From Bacteroidaceae bacterium (GTDB lineage: Bacteria; Bacteroidota; Bacteroidia; Bacteroidales; Bacteroidaceae), in contig JAGBPB010000034.1 in the NCBI GenBank assembly GCA_017633615.1, positions 1-55,732 of the forward strand: a stretch of DNA of 55,732 nt, in the 5' to 3' direction. The position numbers were made by a program, and so were the translations under genes. This document shows positions 17,408 to 26,527 of the stretch, piece after piece. Below the pieces are notes generated by a model that worked only from the letters and a program-made list of their open reading frames with translations, was not told the origin of the DNA and did not search any database. Each line of letters begins with the position of its first letter. The first letter of the stretch is position 1.

Positions 17408-19306
17408 GTGGATAGAAGATCTTATTTAGGCCTCGTTCTGATTATGGGCATACTGATGTTTGTGCTGGTATGGTCCAATAACAATGCAAAGAAAAACGCA
17501 TCGGCAAAAGCCAGTTATGAACAGAAACTGGACTCCACAAACAGTTTGAATGATACCATCGCCATTATGGATGAGCCTCAGCCGGCTGAAGAAGCAATAA
17601 TAGCCCAGGCTGATTCACTCTCACCCCTGTTCCCCGCACTGAACGGTACAGCAAGCACATATTACCTTGACAACGGGCTGGTTAAGATAGGCATCTCCTC
17701 AAAAGGAGCAGCTCCGTCACATGCTATCCTGAGCGGATACAAGAACCAGCAGGGACAGGATGTAACCCTGTTTGACGGCAATGAGATAAGCATGAACTTC
17801 AAGTTTGACGGCAAGAACTGGAACATTCAGAGCAAAGACCTCTATTTTGAGACAATACCCGGAGCACAGAACTCCGTAACAATGAGACTCAACACCAACG
17901 GATACGGCTATATGGACTTTGTCTATACACTGCTGCCTGAGAGTTTCATGCTCAACCTTGACATCAAGGCTTACGGAATGAGCAATTTCTTCCCCACTGA
18001 CCTGAGCACGCTTGCCGTTGACTGGATTCAGAACCTGCGCCAACAGGAGAAGGGATTTGAGTTTGAGCAGCGCTACACCACCCTGACCTATAAGCGTAAT
18101 GACAAGGTCAAGGCCAAGATGCTGACAGTATCTCCCGCAGGCAAGAGATCAACAGCCGCCTCCAAAACTATTGAGGAGCAACTGGATTGGGTCGCATTCA
18201 AGAACCAGTTCTTCTCATGCATAATGATAGCCTCCGATACTTACTCTGCAAACTCACAACTGTCAGGTGTATCATACGCCAAAGGCAAGGGCTATATGAA
18301 GAAACTCATGGCCAAGACCCATACTGGTTTTGACCCCTCCGGAAGCGAGCCCACACAGTTCCAGTTCTACTTCGGTCCCAATGACTACAAGATTCTCAAG
18401 CAGAACAGCAAACTGGCACACGGAGACCACAAAATCAGACTCAACCGCGTCATTGACCTGGGTTGGCCCGTTGTACGTGAAGTAAACCGTTTCCTTATCA
18501 TACCTCTGTTCAACCTGCTCTCCAAGTGGAATCTGAACATGGGTATCGTGATACTGCTCATGACCTTGATCGTAAAGATGCTGGTTATGCCCGCGCAGAT
18601 CAAGTCATACATGTCATCAGCAAAGATGCGTGCCCTTAAGCCTTATGTTGATGAGGTTGCCGCAAAATATCCCAAACCTGAGGACGCCATGAAAAAGCAG
18701 CAGGAGACCATGGCTGTTTACAGCAAATACGGTGTAAGCCCCATGGGCGGCTGCCTGCCTTCACTCATACAGATGCCTGTATGGATGGCTTTCTTCTTCT
18801 TTGTACCCAATGCCATAGAATTGCGTCAGCAGAGTTTCCTCTGGGCTACTGACCTCACAGGATTTGATGACCTTATCAGTTGGAGCAATAATATTCCGCT
18901 TATAGGTAACCATCTCAGCATATTCTGCATACTGTTCTGCCTGACAAACATCATCAATACCATCTATATGCAACAGCAGCAACAGATGGCTCCAGGCCAG
19001 GAGGACACCATGAAGATGATGCGCTGGATGATGTACCTTATGCCGGTAATATTCTTCTTCTCATTCAACAACTACTCATCAGGCCTGTGCTACTACTACT
19101 TCATATCAGGTCTGGTAAGTATCATCACAATGATCTGGCTGCGCCGTTCAACTGATGAGAAGGCCATACTGACCAAGCTTGAGGCCGATTATGAAGCCAG
19201 CCGCAACGACCCCAGCAAACGCAAGCAGGGTGGCAGCAGCATGATGGCTCGCCTGGAAGCTCTGCAGAAGGAGCAGGAGCGCCTGCAGAAGCAACAGAAG
19301 AAATAA
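17408..19306 (+). CDS. yidC: Membrane protein insertase YidC
   Basis: YidC inserts proteins in the inner membrane alone or with SecYEG. From the GTG start the protein has 632 residues: TM1 (YLGLVLIMGILMFVLVW), a large periplasmic beta domain (about 80-340), then the conserved 60KD_IMP core with TM segments around GIVILLMTLIVKMLVMP, the conserved SPMGGCLPSLIQMP, and a C-terminal charged helix. The frame is open 114 bases further upstream, but the promoter lies within that stretch and the sequence there is not YidC-like. A strong terminator follows. Confidence 0.95.
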   Translation: MDRRSYLGLVLIMGILMFVLVWSNNNAKKNASAKASYEQKLDSTNSLNDTIAIMDEPQPAEEAIIAQADSLSPLFPALNGTASTYYLDNGLVKIGISSKGAAPSHAILSGYKNQQGQDVTLFDGNEISMNFKFDGKNWNIQSKDLYFETIPGAQNSVTMRLNTNGYGYMDFVYTLLPESFMLNLDIKAYGMSNFFPTDLSTLAVDWIQNLRQQEKGFEFEQRYTTLTYKRNDKVKAKMLTVSPAGKRSTAASKTIEEQLDWVAFKNQFFSCIMIASDTYSANSQLSGVSYAKGKGYMKKLMAKTHTGFDPSGSEPTQFQFYFGPNDYKILKQNSKLAHGDHKIRLNRVIDLGWPVVREVNRFLIIPLFNLLSKWNLNMGIVILLMTLIVKMLVMPAQIKSYMSSAKMRALKPYVDEVAAKYPKPEDAMKKQQETMAVYSKYGVSPMGGCLPSLIQMPVWMAFFFFVPNAIELRQQSFLWATDLTGFDDLISWSNNIPLIGNHLSIFCILFCLTNIINTIYMQQQQQMAPGQEDTMKMMRWMMYLMPVIFFFSFNNYSSGLCYYYFISGLVSIITMIWLRRSTDEKAILTKLEADYEASRNDPSKRKQGGSSMMARLEALQKEQERLQKQQKK

Positions 19307-19308
19307 AT

Positions 19309-19341
19309 AAAAAAGTCTTCGGCAACACCGAAGACTTTTTT
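19309..19341. terminator. Bidirectional terminator between yidC and the AraC gene
   Basis: Arms 19309-19322 and 19328-19341 form a 14-bp perfect stem (AAAAAAGTCTTCGG) with loop CAACA. Both strands end in six T. The right arm overlaps the stop of the AraC-type gene. Confidence 0.9.
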
Positions 19342-20524
19342 ATTTGTTGCGCTCAATCCACTGTGTTGGAGTCTCGTTATAGAAAAGCTTGAAATAGCGG
19401 TAAAACGTTTGGATAGAGCCGCAGCCGCACTGGGCCGCTATATTCTGTACAACAATAGCGTCCTTGGGTGCATTGGTCATCAGGTCAATGGCATAATCCA
19501 GCCTGTAACGGTTTACGTAATCTGAGAAGTTGCATCCCTTGGCATCCTTTATAGCCTTTGAGACGTAAGTCCTGTTGGAACCCAAATACTCTGCCAGGAA
19601 GACCAGCGACAGTTCCGGATTCAGGTACAGTTTGTCATTAACCATTACTGATTCTACACGTGCTATCAATGACGGCACGGCCTCAACCTCCATACTCTCA
19701 GGCAATGGAGTTTCAGCAGGCTTCACAGGGTTACTTGCTATCATGAAGCGTAAATTCTCTGCCGAATAATCCCTCTGCATAACATAATACACCCCTATCG
19801 CAACCATTATCACCTCCATAAAGATGACTGTCCCCACCAGCCATACATTTCCGGCAAGGTCATAAACCGGGATGATGAGAATAAAAACGCACATGGCCGC
19901 CATAAGAATCGTCACAGTATGGATTCTGCGAAGCCTGCCTGTATTCTGTTCTTTGTCCGATGAATAGAAGTCATCATATAACCTGACATACTCACTCAGT
20001 TTGAACTCGCCGTATACCATCACCACGATAGCCTCCAACGGAACAAATATCTTAAAGATATGGTTGCCTATCATTGACATCCAGCCATAGGCAATTGAAT
20101 GCTCTATCTGTATGCTCTGGCCAAATATGACATTCGATATGTATGCATGCCTCTCAGCGTCATTCATAAGAAGCTGGGCCGTTACAAGCATCGCAGCATA
20201 AATGATGGCAGGAAGAAATACCATCACATTAAGTATCGGGGTACTGCGCACATCTGTAAACCTGTTCAGGAACAGGAAATAGACAGGCGCACAGAACGGT
20301 GATATCAGACAATACATGAAATTAAAACCCCATATATGCCCGGCTGCCACAAAGGGATTGTAATACTCCGCATAAAAGGCTATTGACAGTGCCACAGGCA
20401 CAAGCAGCATAGCCATATGATTACGTATGCTCTTACTGCTCTTGCCTCTGGTAAGCAACAGGATTGCCGATATCAATACTGCCAGTGCGGGCAGATTGAA
20501 AAGGACAAAAACTATTTCAGCCAT
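19340..20524 (-). CDS. Membrane-anchored AraC-family transcription regulator
   Basis: The 394-residue protein has about seven predicted TM segments in its first 260 residues and a C-terminal AraC helix-turn-helix pair (from LYLNPELSLVFLAEYLGSN to FYRYFKLFYNETPTQW). Such Bacteroidota proteins are thought to sense a signal at the membrane and bind DNA directly. Its ATG lies 13 bases inside the end of the S9 peptidase gene, so the two are co-translated; the regulator may respond to peptides or control the peptidase (inference). Domain layout resembles the protein ending at 26528, which lacks the DNA-binding part. Confidence 0.88.
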   Translation of the reverse strand: MAEIVFVLFNLPALAVLISAILLLTRGKSSKSIRNHMAMLLVPVALSIAFYAEYYNPFVAAGHIWGFNFMYCLISPFCAPVYFLFLNRFTDVRSTPILNVMVFLPAIIYAAMLVTAQLLMNDAERHAYISNVIFGQSIQIEHSIAYGWMSMIGNHIFKIFVPLEAIVVMVYGEFKLSEYVRLYDDFYSSDKEQNTGRLRRIHTVTILMAAMCVFILIIPVYDLAGNVWLVGTVIFMEVIMVAIGVYYVMQRDYSAENLRFMIASNPVKPAETPLPESMEVEAVPSLIARVESVMVNDKLYLNPELSLVFLAEYLGSNRTYVSKAIKDAKGCNFSDYVNRYRLDYAIDLMTNAPKDAIVVQNIAAQCGCGSIQTFYRYFKLFYNETPTQWIERNK

Positions 20525-22626
20525 TTATCAAGCCAGTTGAAATAGGTTCTCTGCCACAGAATCCCGTTCTGGGGTTTCAACACCCAGTGGTTCTCATCGG
20601 GGAACAACAGCAGCTCTGCAGGCACGCCGCGCAATCTGGCCGCCTGGAATGCCGATACCGCCTGTGAGTACAGAATACGGTAATCCTTCTCACCGTGAAT
20701 GCACAGGATTGGCGCATCCCACTTGTCGGCAAAAAGATGCGGTGATGTGGCATAAGTGCTCTCTGTAATCTTGTTCTTTTCCCAATAAGGACCACCCAGA
20801 TCCCATTGCGGGAACCACATCTCTTCTGTCTCAACATACTGCTGCTCCAGATTGAATATGCCGTCATGGGCTATGAAACACTTGAATCTACCCTCATGAT
20901 GTCCTGCCAGCCAGTACACTGAATAGCCTCCGAAACTTGCACCTACGCAACCCAGACGGTTCTTATCCACATACGGCTCATTGCATACGTCATCAATGGC
21001 AGAAAGCAGGTCATCCATGCACTGCCCACCGTAATCACCGCTTATATCCTCCAGCCATTTCCTGCCGAATCCAGGCAGTCCGCGGCGGTTGGGTGCCACC
21101 ACAATATAACCCTGGGCAGCCATGATACGGAAATTCCATCGATAGCTCCAGAACTGTGAAACCATGCTCTGAGGGCCACCCTCACAGAACAGTATTGTGG
21201 GATATTTCTTTGAAGCGTCAAAATCAGGCGGGAACACAACCCATGTGAGCATATCCTTGCCGTCAGTGGTCTTGACCGCACGGGCCTCAACCCTGATATT
21301 GGCCAGCTGGCTGAAAATATGGTCATTCTCATGTGAAATCTTTTCAGCCGATCCGTTCTTGGTATCAACAGAGAATATCTCAGTGGCATATTTCATTGAC
21401 TGACGGGTAACGATAAGATGTCTGTCCCTGCCCCACGCCAGAGAATTATAATCACAAGCGTCAATGTTTACAGGAATCACATTGCCGTCAAGATCAACTG
21501 AGAACAGTGACATGCAGCCCTGCCATGAACCTATGAAAAAGAAATAATCCTTATCCTGCGCCCAGATATAATCATCCACATTGCTGTCAAAGTTCACTGA
21601 TACGGACCATTTGCGGTTGCTCTCCAGATCCATCACGTACAGACGGTTAATATCACTCTCGTAACCGTCACGTTCCATGCTCTGCCACGCAATATATCGG
21701 CCGTTGTCACTGAATTTGGGATTAATGTCATATCCCATATTCAAATCATCGGTTCCCGGGAGTTTGCAGAGATTCTTTACCTCACCGTTCTCAAGATTGT
21801 ATAGGAATATGTCTGAATCTGTGCTCTTGGTATACTCTAAGCCCGCTTTCTTACGGCATGTATAAGCCAGATTCCTGCTGTCCGGACTCCATGCAAACTG
21901 CTCAATTCCGCCAAACGGCAGCATAGGGCTCTCAAAAGGCTCATCCTTAAGCAGGTCAACAGCCTGAGTTGACACCTTCTTGCCGTCAAATGCAGCCACA
22001 AACGGATGAGGCAGAGATGTAACCCAACTGTCCCAATGACGGAACATAAGGTCATCAGCTATCATGCCGCTTGCCTTGGGCAGGTCCTCATACTGTCTTT
22101 CCCTGACAAGCGGGTTAGGTACATTCATGACCATCAGCACGTTACTCATATCAGGTGAGAACAGGAAACCCTCTACATCCTTGTCCATATATGAAAGTTG
22201 CCTGCGATGCTTGCCATAGGTATCCATACTGAATATCTGCTGGACGCCGTCCTTGACAGAAAGGAAAGCTATGCGCTCATTATCCATCCATGCCGGACTG
22301 TGCTCTGAAGCTGCCGATGCGGTAAGCAGTCTCAAATTCTCACCGTTGTCATCCATCACGTAGATAACCGTGTGACTTGCATTCTCCTGAACGCTGTAAT
22401 ATGAGACCTGGTATGCCACCTTTGAACCGTCAGGTGAAGTTGTCACGCCTCCGATGCGGCCCATAGACCACAAAACCTCCGGGGTGAGCCTGCCATCCTC
22501 CACAAGGATATTGCTCTTGCCTATATTGACCTTACTATCTTCTTTCTTGGTTACCATAAAAATAAGAGCAGCTGCAACGAATGCCACAAGCAACACGTTG
22601 ACAAAAGTGAATCGTTTTCTGTCCAT
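20512..22626 (-). CDS. S9 family prolyl-oligopeptidase-like serine peptidase
   Basis: The 704-residue protein has an N-terminal membrane anchor (VNVLLVAFVAAALIFMV), a beta-propeller with TolB-like SPDG/SPDSRNLAY repeats (about 45-430) and an alpha/beta-hydrolase domain. The catalytic triad is visible: Ser in GASFGGYS, Asp in HGEKDYRILYSQ and His in DENHWV. It probably acts in the periplasm as a dipeptidyl- or oligopeptidase. No lipobox is present. It heads a two-gene unit with the AraC-like regulator. Confidence 0.9.
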   Translation of the reverse strand: MDRKRFTFVNVLLVAFVAAALIFMVTKKEDSKVNIGKSNILVEDGRLTPEVLWSMGRIGGVTTSPDGSKVAYQVSYYSVQENASHTVIYVMDDNGENLRLLTASAASEHSPAWMDNERIAFLSVKDGVQQIFSMDTYGKHRRQLSYMDKDVEGFLFSPDMSNVLMVMNVPNPLVRERQYEDLPKASGMIADDLMFRHWDSWVTSLPHPFVAAFDGKKVSTQAVDLLKDEPFESPMLPFGGIEQFAWSPDSRNLAYTCRKKAGLEYTKSTDSDIFLYNLENGEVKNLCKLPGTDDLNMGYDINPKFSDNGRYIAWQSMERDGYESDINRLYVMDLESNRKWSVSVNFDSNVDDYIWAQDKDYFFFIGSWQGCMSLFSVDLDGNVIPVNIDACDYNSLAWGRDRHLIVTRQSMKYATEIFSVDTKNGSAEKISHENDHIFSQLANIRVEARAVKTTDGKDMLTWVVFPPDFDASKKYPTILFCEGGPQSMVSQFWSYRWNFRIMAAQGYIVVAPNRRGLPGFGRKWLEDISGDYGGQCMDDLLSAIDDVCNEPYVDKNRLGCVGASFGGYSVYWLAGHHEGRFKCFIAHDGIFNLEQQYVETEEMWFPQWDLGGPYWEKNKITESTYATSPHLFADKWDAPILCIHGEKDYRILYSQAVSAFQAARLRGVPAELLLFPDENHWVLKPQNGILWQRTYFNWLDKWLK

Positions 22627-22648
22627 ATCAGTTTACTCATTTGAAATG

Positions 22649-22656
22649 CGAATATA
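22649..22656 (-). promoter_or_regulatory. -7-like element TATATTCG for the S9 peptidase
   Basis: The minus strand reads TATATTCG, one base off consensus, 22 bases before the ATG at 22626. Confidence 0.45.
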
Positions 22657-22692
22657 TCATTAATTATTGACAAAACGGAAAGTGTTATTTGT

Positions 22693-22700
22693 TATCTTCG
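22693..22700 (+). promoter_or_regulatory. -7-like element TATCTTCG for dsbD
   Basis: TATCTTCG is one base off consensus and lies 16 bases before the dsbD ATG at 22717. Confidence 0.5.
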
Positions 22701-22716
22701 CGGAAAAATAGAGCAG

Positions 22717-24612
22717 ATGGCACTTTTTTCCCTTCTCATAACCATCCTGTTGGCGCAGCCGTTTGGCATTGGTTCACAGCCCGTTGTCTCAACCCATCGG
22801 TTTGAAACCGTTTCAGCAGACACGGTGCGGCTTGTCTTTGATTTGAAAATATCTGACGGATGGCATGTCTATTCCACATCACTGCCCAAAGGCGGCCCCA
22901 CAAGTGCCTCACTGGATTTTGACACCATCTACGGCGCAGAACCCGCATCAGAATTGCTTTTCAGCGGGAATGAAATAGAAAACATTGATCCTTTCTTTGA
23001 CATCAAAGTACGGTATTTTGAGAAAAAAGTAAGTTTTCATCAGGATTTCCGCATTACGGCCGATGAATGGCGGCTGGAGGGCGCGTTCTCATTCGGAGCA
23101 TGCAATGATGAGAGCTGTCTGCCTCCGCAGCATGTGGAATTCAGCCACAGCAGTACTCCGGCCAATACCTCTCAAAGCCCTACAGCAGGTACTGATCTCT
23201 CAAATCTTAAGGATTTTGACCAAGCCACCTGGAGTCCGGCACAGATTGATGCCCAAACCACACCAAAAACCGGCAGCGGCCTTTGGGGCCTATTCCTGAC
23301 AAGTTTCCTGGGTGGACTCATAGCCCTGTTCACCCCATGCGTATGGCCAGTCATACCCATGACCGTAAGTTTCTTCCTAAAACGTTCATCAACCCGCAGC
23401 AAGGCTGTTCGTGACGCAATCCTGTACGGATTCTCCATAATTGCGGTATATGTGGCGCTTGGGCTTGCCATTACGCTCATATTCGGAGCCAATGCCCTAA
23501 ACGCCCTGGCCACCAATGCTGTAGTTAATATCCTTTTCTTCCTTATTCTTGTAGCGTTTGCACTCTCCTTCTTTGGATTGTTTGAGATTACGCTCCCCTC
23601 AGGATGGAGTACCGGAACTGACCGCAAATCGACCGCAGCAGGCCTGGGAGGCATATTCTTCATGGCACTCACACTGACCATAGTCTCATTCTCCTGCACC
23701 GGCCCCATAATAGGATTCCTTCTGGTTGACGCAGCCTCAACAGGCAGTATCCTGGCTCCCACCATAGGCATGTTGGGATTCTCAGTGGCTATGGCCATAC
23801 CATTCACCCTGTTCGCCATGTTCCCAGGATGGCTCCAGTCCATGCCCAAATCCGGCGGCTGGATGGATAAGGTAAAGGTAACACTCGGTGTCATAGAACT
23901 GGCATTCTCACTAAAGTTCCTCTCTGTAGCCGATATGGCTTACGGCTGGGGCATACTGCCGCGTGACCTTTTTATACTGTTGTGGATTCTCATGGCTCTA
24001 TTCCTGGGGCTCTATCTGCTGGGATTGTTTGGCCGCAGGAAGAACGGCAAGAAGCAGAAACCAGGCCCTATAGGAATAACCGTAGGCATTTTATCATTGG
24101 CTTTTGCCATATGGCTCGTTCCCGGGCTGTGGGGAGCTCCGCTCAAGGCTATCAGCGCATTCACTCCGCCCATGAGCACCCAGATTCTGGGACATAATGA
24201 CCACGCCGTTGAACCTCAGTTCACTGATTACAATGATGCCCTCAAGGCATCTGGAGCCAGTGGCAAGCCTGTCCTGATAGATTTTACCGGATACGGTTGC
24301 GTAAACTGCCGCAAGATGGAGGCTGCTGTATGGACAGATCCGCGTGTATCAGGAATAATAAAGGAGCGGTACATACTGACATCACTTTTTGTTGATGACA
24401 AGACTACGCTTGAGGAGACCGTATCTGTCGTTGAAAACGGCACAAAAGTCAAGATCCGTACCGTCGGTGACAAATGGAGCCTGCTTCAGCGTTACAAGTT
24501 CGGCGCCAACGCCCAACCCTTCTACGTTATCGTCGACTCCAAAGGAAATCTTATCAAAGGCCCCTACACCTTTGATCCCAATCCGGAAGATTTCCTTAAA
24601 TTCCTGAAATAA
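22717..24612 (+). CDS. dsbD: Protein-disulfide reductase DsbD
   Basis: DsbD passes electrons from cytoplasmic thioredoxin to periplasmic thiols. All three modules are visible in 631 residues: N-terminal alpha domain with the pair Cys129/Cys134 (CNDESC); central membrane domain of about eight TM with cysteines in FTPCVWPVIPM and SFSCTGPIIG; and a C-terminal thioredoxin-like domain with CVNC at 528-531. The signal-anchor at the start is short (LLITILLAQPFGIGSQP). Its stop is one base from the end of the convergent flavin reductase gene. Confidence 0.93.
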   Translation: MALFSLLITILLAQPFGIGSQPVVSTHRFETVSADTVRLVFDLKISDGWHVYSTSLPKGGPTSASLDFDTIYGAEPASELLFSGNEIENIDPFFDIKVRYFEKKVSFHQDFRITADEWRLEGAFSFGACNDESCLPPQHVEFSHSSTPANTSQSPTAGTDLSNLKDFDQATWSPAQIDAQTTPKTGSGLWGLFLTSFLGGLIALFTPCVWPVIPMTVSFFLKRSSTRSKAVRDAILYGFSIIAVYVALGLAITLIFGANALNALATNAVVNILFFLILVAFALSFFGLFEITLPSGWSTGTDRKSTAAGLGGIFFMALTLTIVSFSCTGPIIGFLLVDAASTGSILAPTIGMLGFSVAMAIPFTLFAMFPGWLQSMPKSGGWMDKVKVTLGVIELAFSLKFLSVADMAYGWGILPRDLFILLWILMALFLGLYLLGLFGRRKNGKKQKPGPIGITVGILSLAFAIWLVPGLWGAPLKAISAFTPPMSTQILGHNDHAVEPQFTDYNDALKASGASGKPVLIDFTGYGCVNCRKMEAAVWTDPRVSGIIKERYILTSLFVDDKTTLEETVSVVENGTKVKIRTVGDKWSLLQRYKFGANAQPFYVIVDSKGNLIKGPYTFDPNPEDFLKFLK

Positions 24613-24613
24613 A

Positions 24614-25198
24614 TTACTTTTTTTCGCGCTTGATGACTTTCTTCTTGCGGACAGACCAGCCGAAAAAGCCCTTGGGATTCGACACGTCAAAATACTCGCC
24701 GTGTGTGTAGGCGATAAGATCCATAGCCGCCATATCAAGTTTGTCGTTTTCATCGATGAATTTCTCATCAACAAGAACGTTCACCACCTCAGCCAGGAAC
24801 ATGTCATGTGATCCCAGCGGTTTGATATCAACCACCTTGCATTCAATGGACACCGGCGATTCCTCTACCGTGGGGGCAGCCACAATCTCAGCCTTGCCGG
24901 GAGTGATTCCAGCCTCCTTGAACTTGTCAATATCACGGCCTGAACGTACACCGCAGAAATCAGTGGCACGTGCCAGAGCCTTTGTTGTAAGGTTTATCAC
25001 AAAGCAACCGTTGCGCTTAATTATATCGTATGAATGACGTTCCGGACGTATGGAAACATAACACATTGGAGGATTGCTGCACACCGTGCCGGTCCATGAT
25101 ACAGTCAGCACATTATACTCATCAGGAGTTGCACCGCAGCTCACCAGGACTGCAGGCAACGGATAAATCATTGTTCCGGGTTTAAAACTCTTTTTCAT
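24614..25198 (-). CDS. Flavin reductase-like FMN-binding split-barrel protein
   Basis: The 194-residue protein fits the flavin reductase-like family: start KPGTMIYPLPAVLVSC, then NVLTVSWTGTVCSNPPM and YDIIKRNGCFVINLTT, then DFCGVRSGRD. Such proteins bind FMN and transfer electrons from NAD(P)H or take part in redox chemistry; the partner is unknown. The start overlaps the RluA-type gene's stop by four bases (ATGA), so the two are co-transcribed. Confidence 0.88.
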   Translation of the reverse strand: MKKSFKPGTMIYPLPAVLVSCGATPDEYNVLTVSWTGTVCSNPPMCYVSIRPERHSYDIIKRNGCFVINLTTKALARATDFCGVRSGRDIDKFKEAGITPGKAEIVAAPTVEESPVSIECKVVDIKPLGSHDMFLAEVVNVLVDEKFIDENDKLDMAAMDLIAYTHGEYFDVSNPKGFFGWSVRKKKVIKREKK

Positions 25199-26115
25199 CT
25201 GTCAGGTTGTGTAAGTTTACGGAAAACGGTAGGCGTAGGCAGTGAGAAACGCATCAGCTCACCCGTAACAGGATGAATGAATGAGAGACGGTAATTATGC
25301 AGCATAAGCCTGCGTGCAGGATTAGTATCGGCACCATACTTCAAATCTCCGGCAATAGGACAGCCCATCTCCGCCATATGTACCCTTATCTGATTCTTCT
25401 TGCCCGTAAATATCTCAACATCCACCAATGCATAGCGCCCGCGTGACTGGAGTACACGGTAATGCGTTATGGCCAGGCGTCCTTTCTCCTCATCAGGGGT
25501 AGAGAAAACCTGCATCCTGTCATTCTGGGTAAGCAGACTCTCTATGGTATCCTCCTGGCGCGGAGGCACATTCTCCGTAACGCATATATACTTGCGCTCT
25601 TTTACGTAAAAATCCCAGTTGGAGCGCATCTCAAGCATCATCTCCTGATCCTTGGAGAATATCAGTATGCCCGATGTAAACTGGTCCAGACGGTGGCAGA
25701 CAAAAAGATCAGCCTCAGGATTGCCGTGACGCACATAATCCCTAACTATATTAAAGGCATTCTTTTCACGTACATTGTCATTGGCAACTGACAACAGTCC
25801 GGAGGCTTTCTCAATAACCACCATCCACTTGTCTTCAAACAGTATCTTTACCTGCGGATTATTGAACTTATAGAAAGAACGGCCAAAATTAACCTCAACG
25901 GTATCGCCCGGAAGCAACGGACAGTCAAATTGCGTTACGGCCGATCCTTTTACTGCAATATGCTTGTATTTGAGCAGCGTTTTTACTTCAGTACGGTTCA
26001 GATTTGTCAGGGTGGAGATCAGAAATGGCAGCAAAGTGGTTTCCTGCTCCACCTTATATGATTTGATATTATCGGCCGTATAATGCTTTCTGTTACCTTT
26101 ATTACTGTCATTCAT
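25195..26115 (-). CDS. RluA-family RNA pseudouridine synthase
   Basis: The 306-residue protein has an N-terminal S4-like RNA-binding segment (about 25-80) and the RluA catalytic domain with the active aspartate in HRLDQFTSG (about residue 142), followed by KKNQIRVHMAEMGCPIAGD. It isomerises uridine in rRNA or tRNA; the exact site cannot be told. It heads a two-gene operon with the flavin reductase and has a -7 element TAATTTTG at 26139-26146. Confidence 0.92.
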   Translation of the reverse strand: MNDSNKGNRKHYTADNIKSYKVEQETTLLPFLISTLTNLNRTEVKTLLKYKHIAVKGSAVTQFDCPLLPGDTVEVNFGRSFYKFNNPQVKILFEDKWMVVIEKASGLLSVANDNVREKNAFNIVRDYVRHGNPEADLFVCHRLDQFTSGILIFSKDQEMMLEMRSNWDFYVKERKYICVTENVPPRQEDTIESLLTQNDRMQVFSTPDEEKGRLAITHYRVLQSRGRYALVDVEIFTGKKNQIRVHMAEMGCPIAGDLKYGADTNPARRLMLHNYRLSFIHPVTGELMRFSLPTPTVFRKLTQPDR

Positions 26116-26138
26116 ATGCTTTACACACTATTTCGGAG

Positions 26139-26146
26139 CAAAATTA
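26139..26146 (-). promoter_or_regulatory. -7 promoter element TAATTTTG for the RluA-type gene
   Basis: The minus strand reads TAATTTTG 23 bases before the ATG at 26115. Confidence 0.55.
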
Positions 26147-26189
26147 CTAAAAATTCCACATAACACTTGGAAATAACAAAAACGAGCTA

Positions 26190-26270
26190 TATCTTTGCTA
26201 CGTGTTTTTCATGGTATTAGATTTTATTTCAAGGGAAGCGGAACTGTGAAGTCCCGCTTCCCTGCTTTTT
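26190..26270 (+). ncRNA. Candidate small RNA 1 (orphan promoter-terminator unit)
   Basis: TATCTTTG at 26190-26197 has a TTG at 26167-26169 with a 20-base gap, a good Bacteroidota promoter. About 35 bases after the expected start comes a stem (26232-26241 with 26254-26263, AGGGAAGCGG) with a T run at 26266-26270. The resulting ~68-nt transcript holds no convincing ORF and there is no downstream plus-strand gene. It is a prediction only. Confidence 0.5.
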
Positions 26271-26370
26271 GTACACTCCAATTTTACAAAAATCATTCCC
26301 AAATCGTAAAATTTGTGATATCCACATAATTTTAACAGAAAAAGATATCCTTCCAAAGGAATAAACCACT

Positions 26371-26495
26371 TATATTTGTATCGCAAACAAGGAGAGAAGA
26401 TTGGTTGTGAAACCGGTTCATCTAAAATTTCAATTATTGGAAAAGGACTATTGAGAACGAGAGACCCGCTGTGCAGCGAGTCTCTTGTTTTATTT
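26371..26495 (+). ncRNA. Candidate small RNA 2 (orphan promoter-terminator unit)
   Basis: TATATTTG at 26371-26378 is followed, from about 26384, by a small hairpin GGTT/AACC (26403-26414) and a terminator stem 26456-26465 with 26480-26489, enclosing GCTG/CAGC, then a T-rich tail. The ~110-nt transcript has no convincing ORF and points at no gene, since the next gene is on the minus strand. The remaining bases of 26116-26527 show nothing else. Confidence 0.5.
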
Positions 26496-26527
26496 AATTA
26501 AAACCTGAAAATTACGGATTGGCCCGC

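Noticed and set aside
23172..23894. 240-residue minus-strand open frame inside dsbD
   Set aside because: It is fully antisense to a clear dsbD, has no family features and reflects codon bias of the real gene.
26198..26386. 62-residue minus-strand open frame in the sRNA region
   Set aside because: It covers the terminator hairpin and both promoter elements of the opposite strand and shows no protein-like composition.
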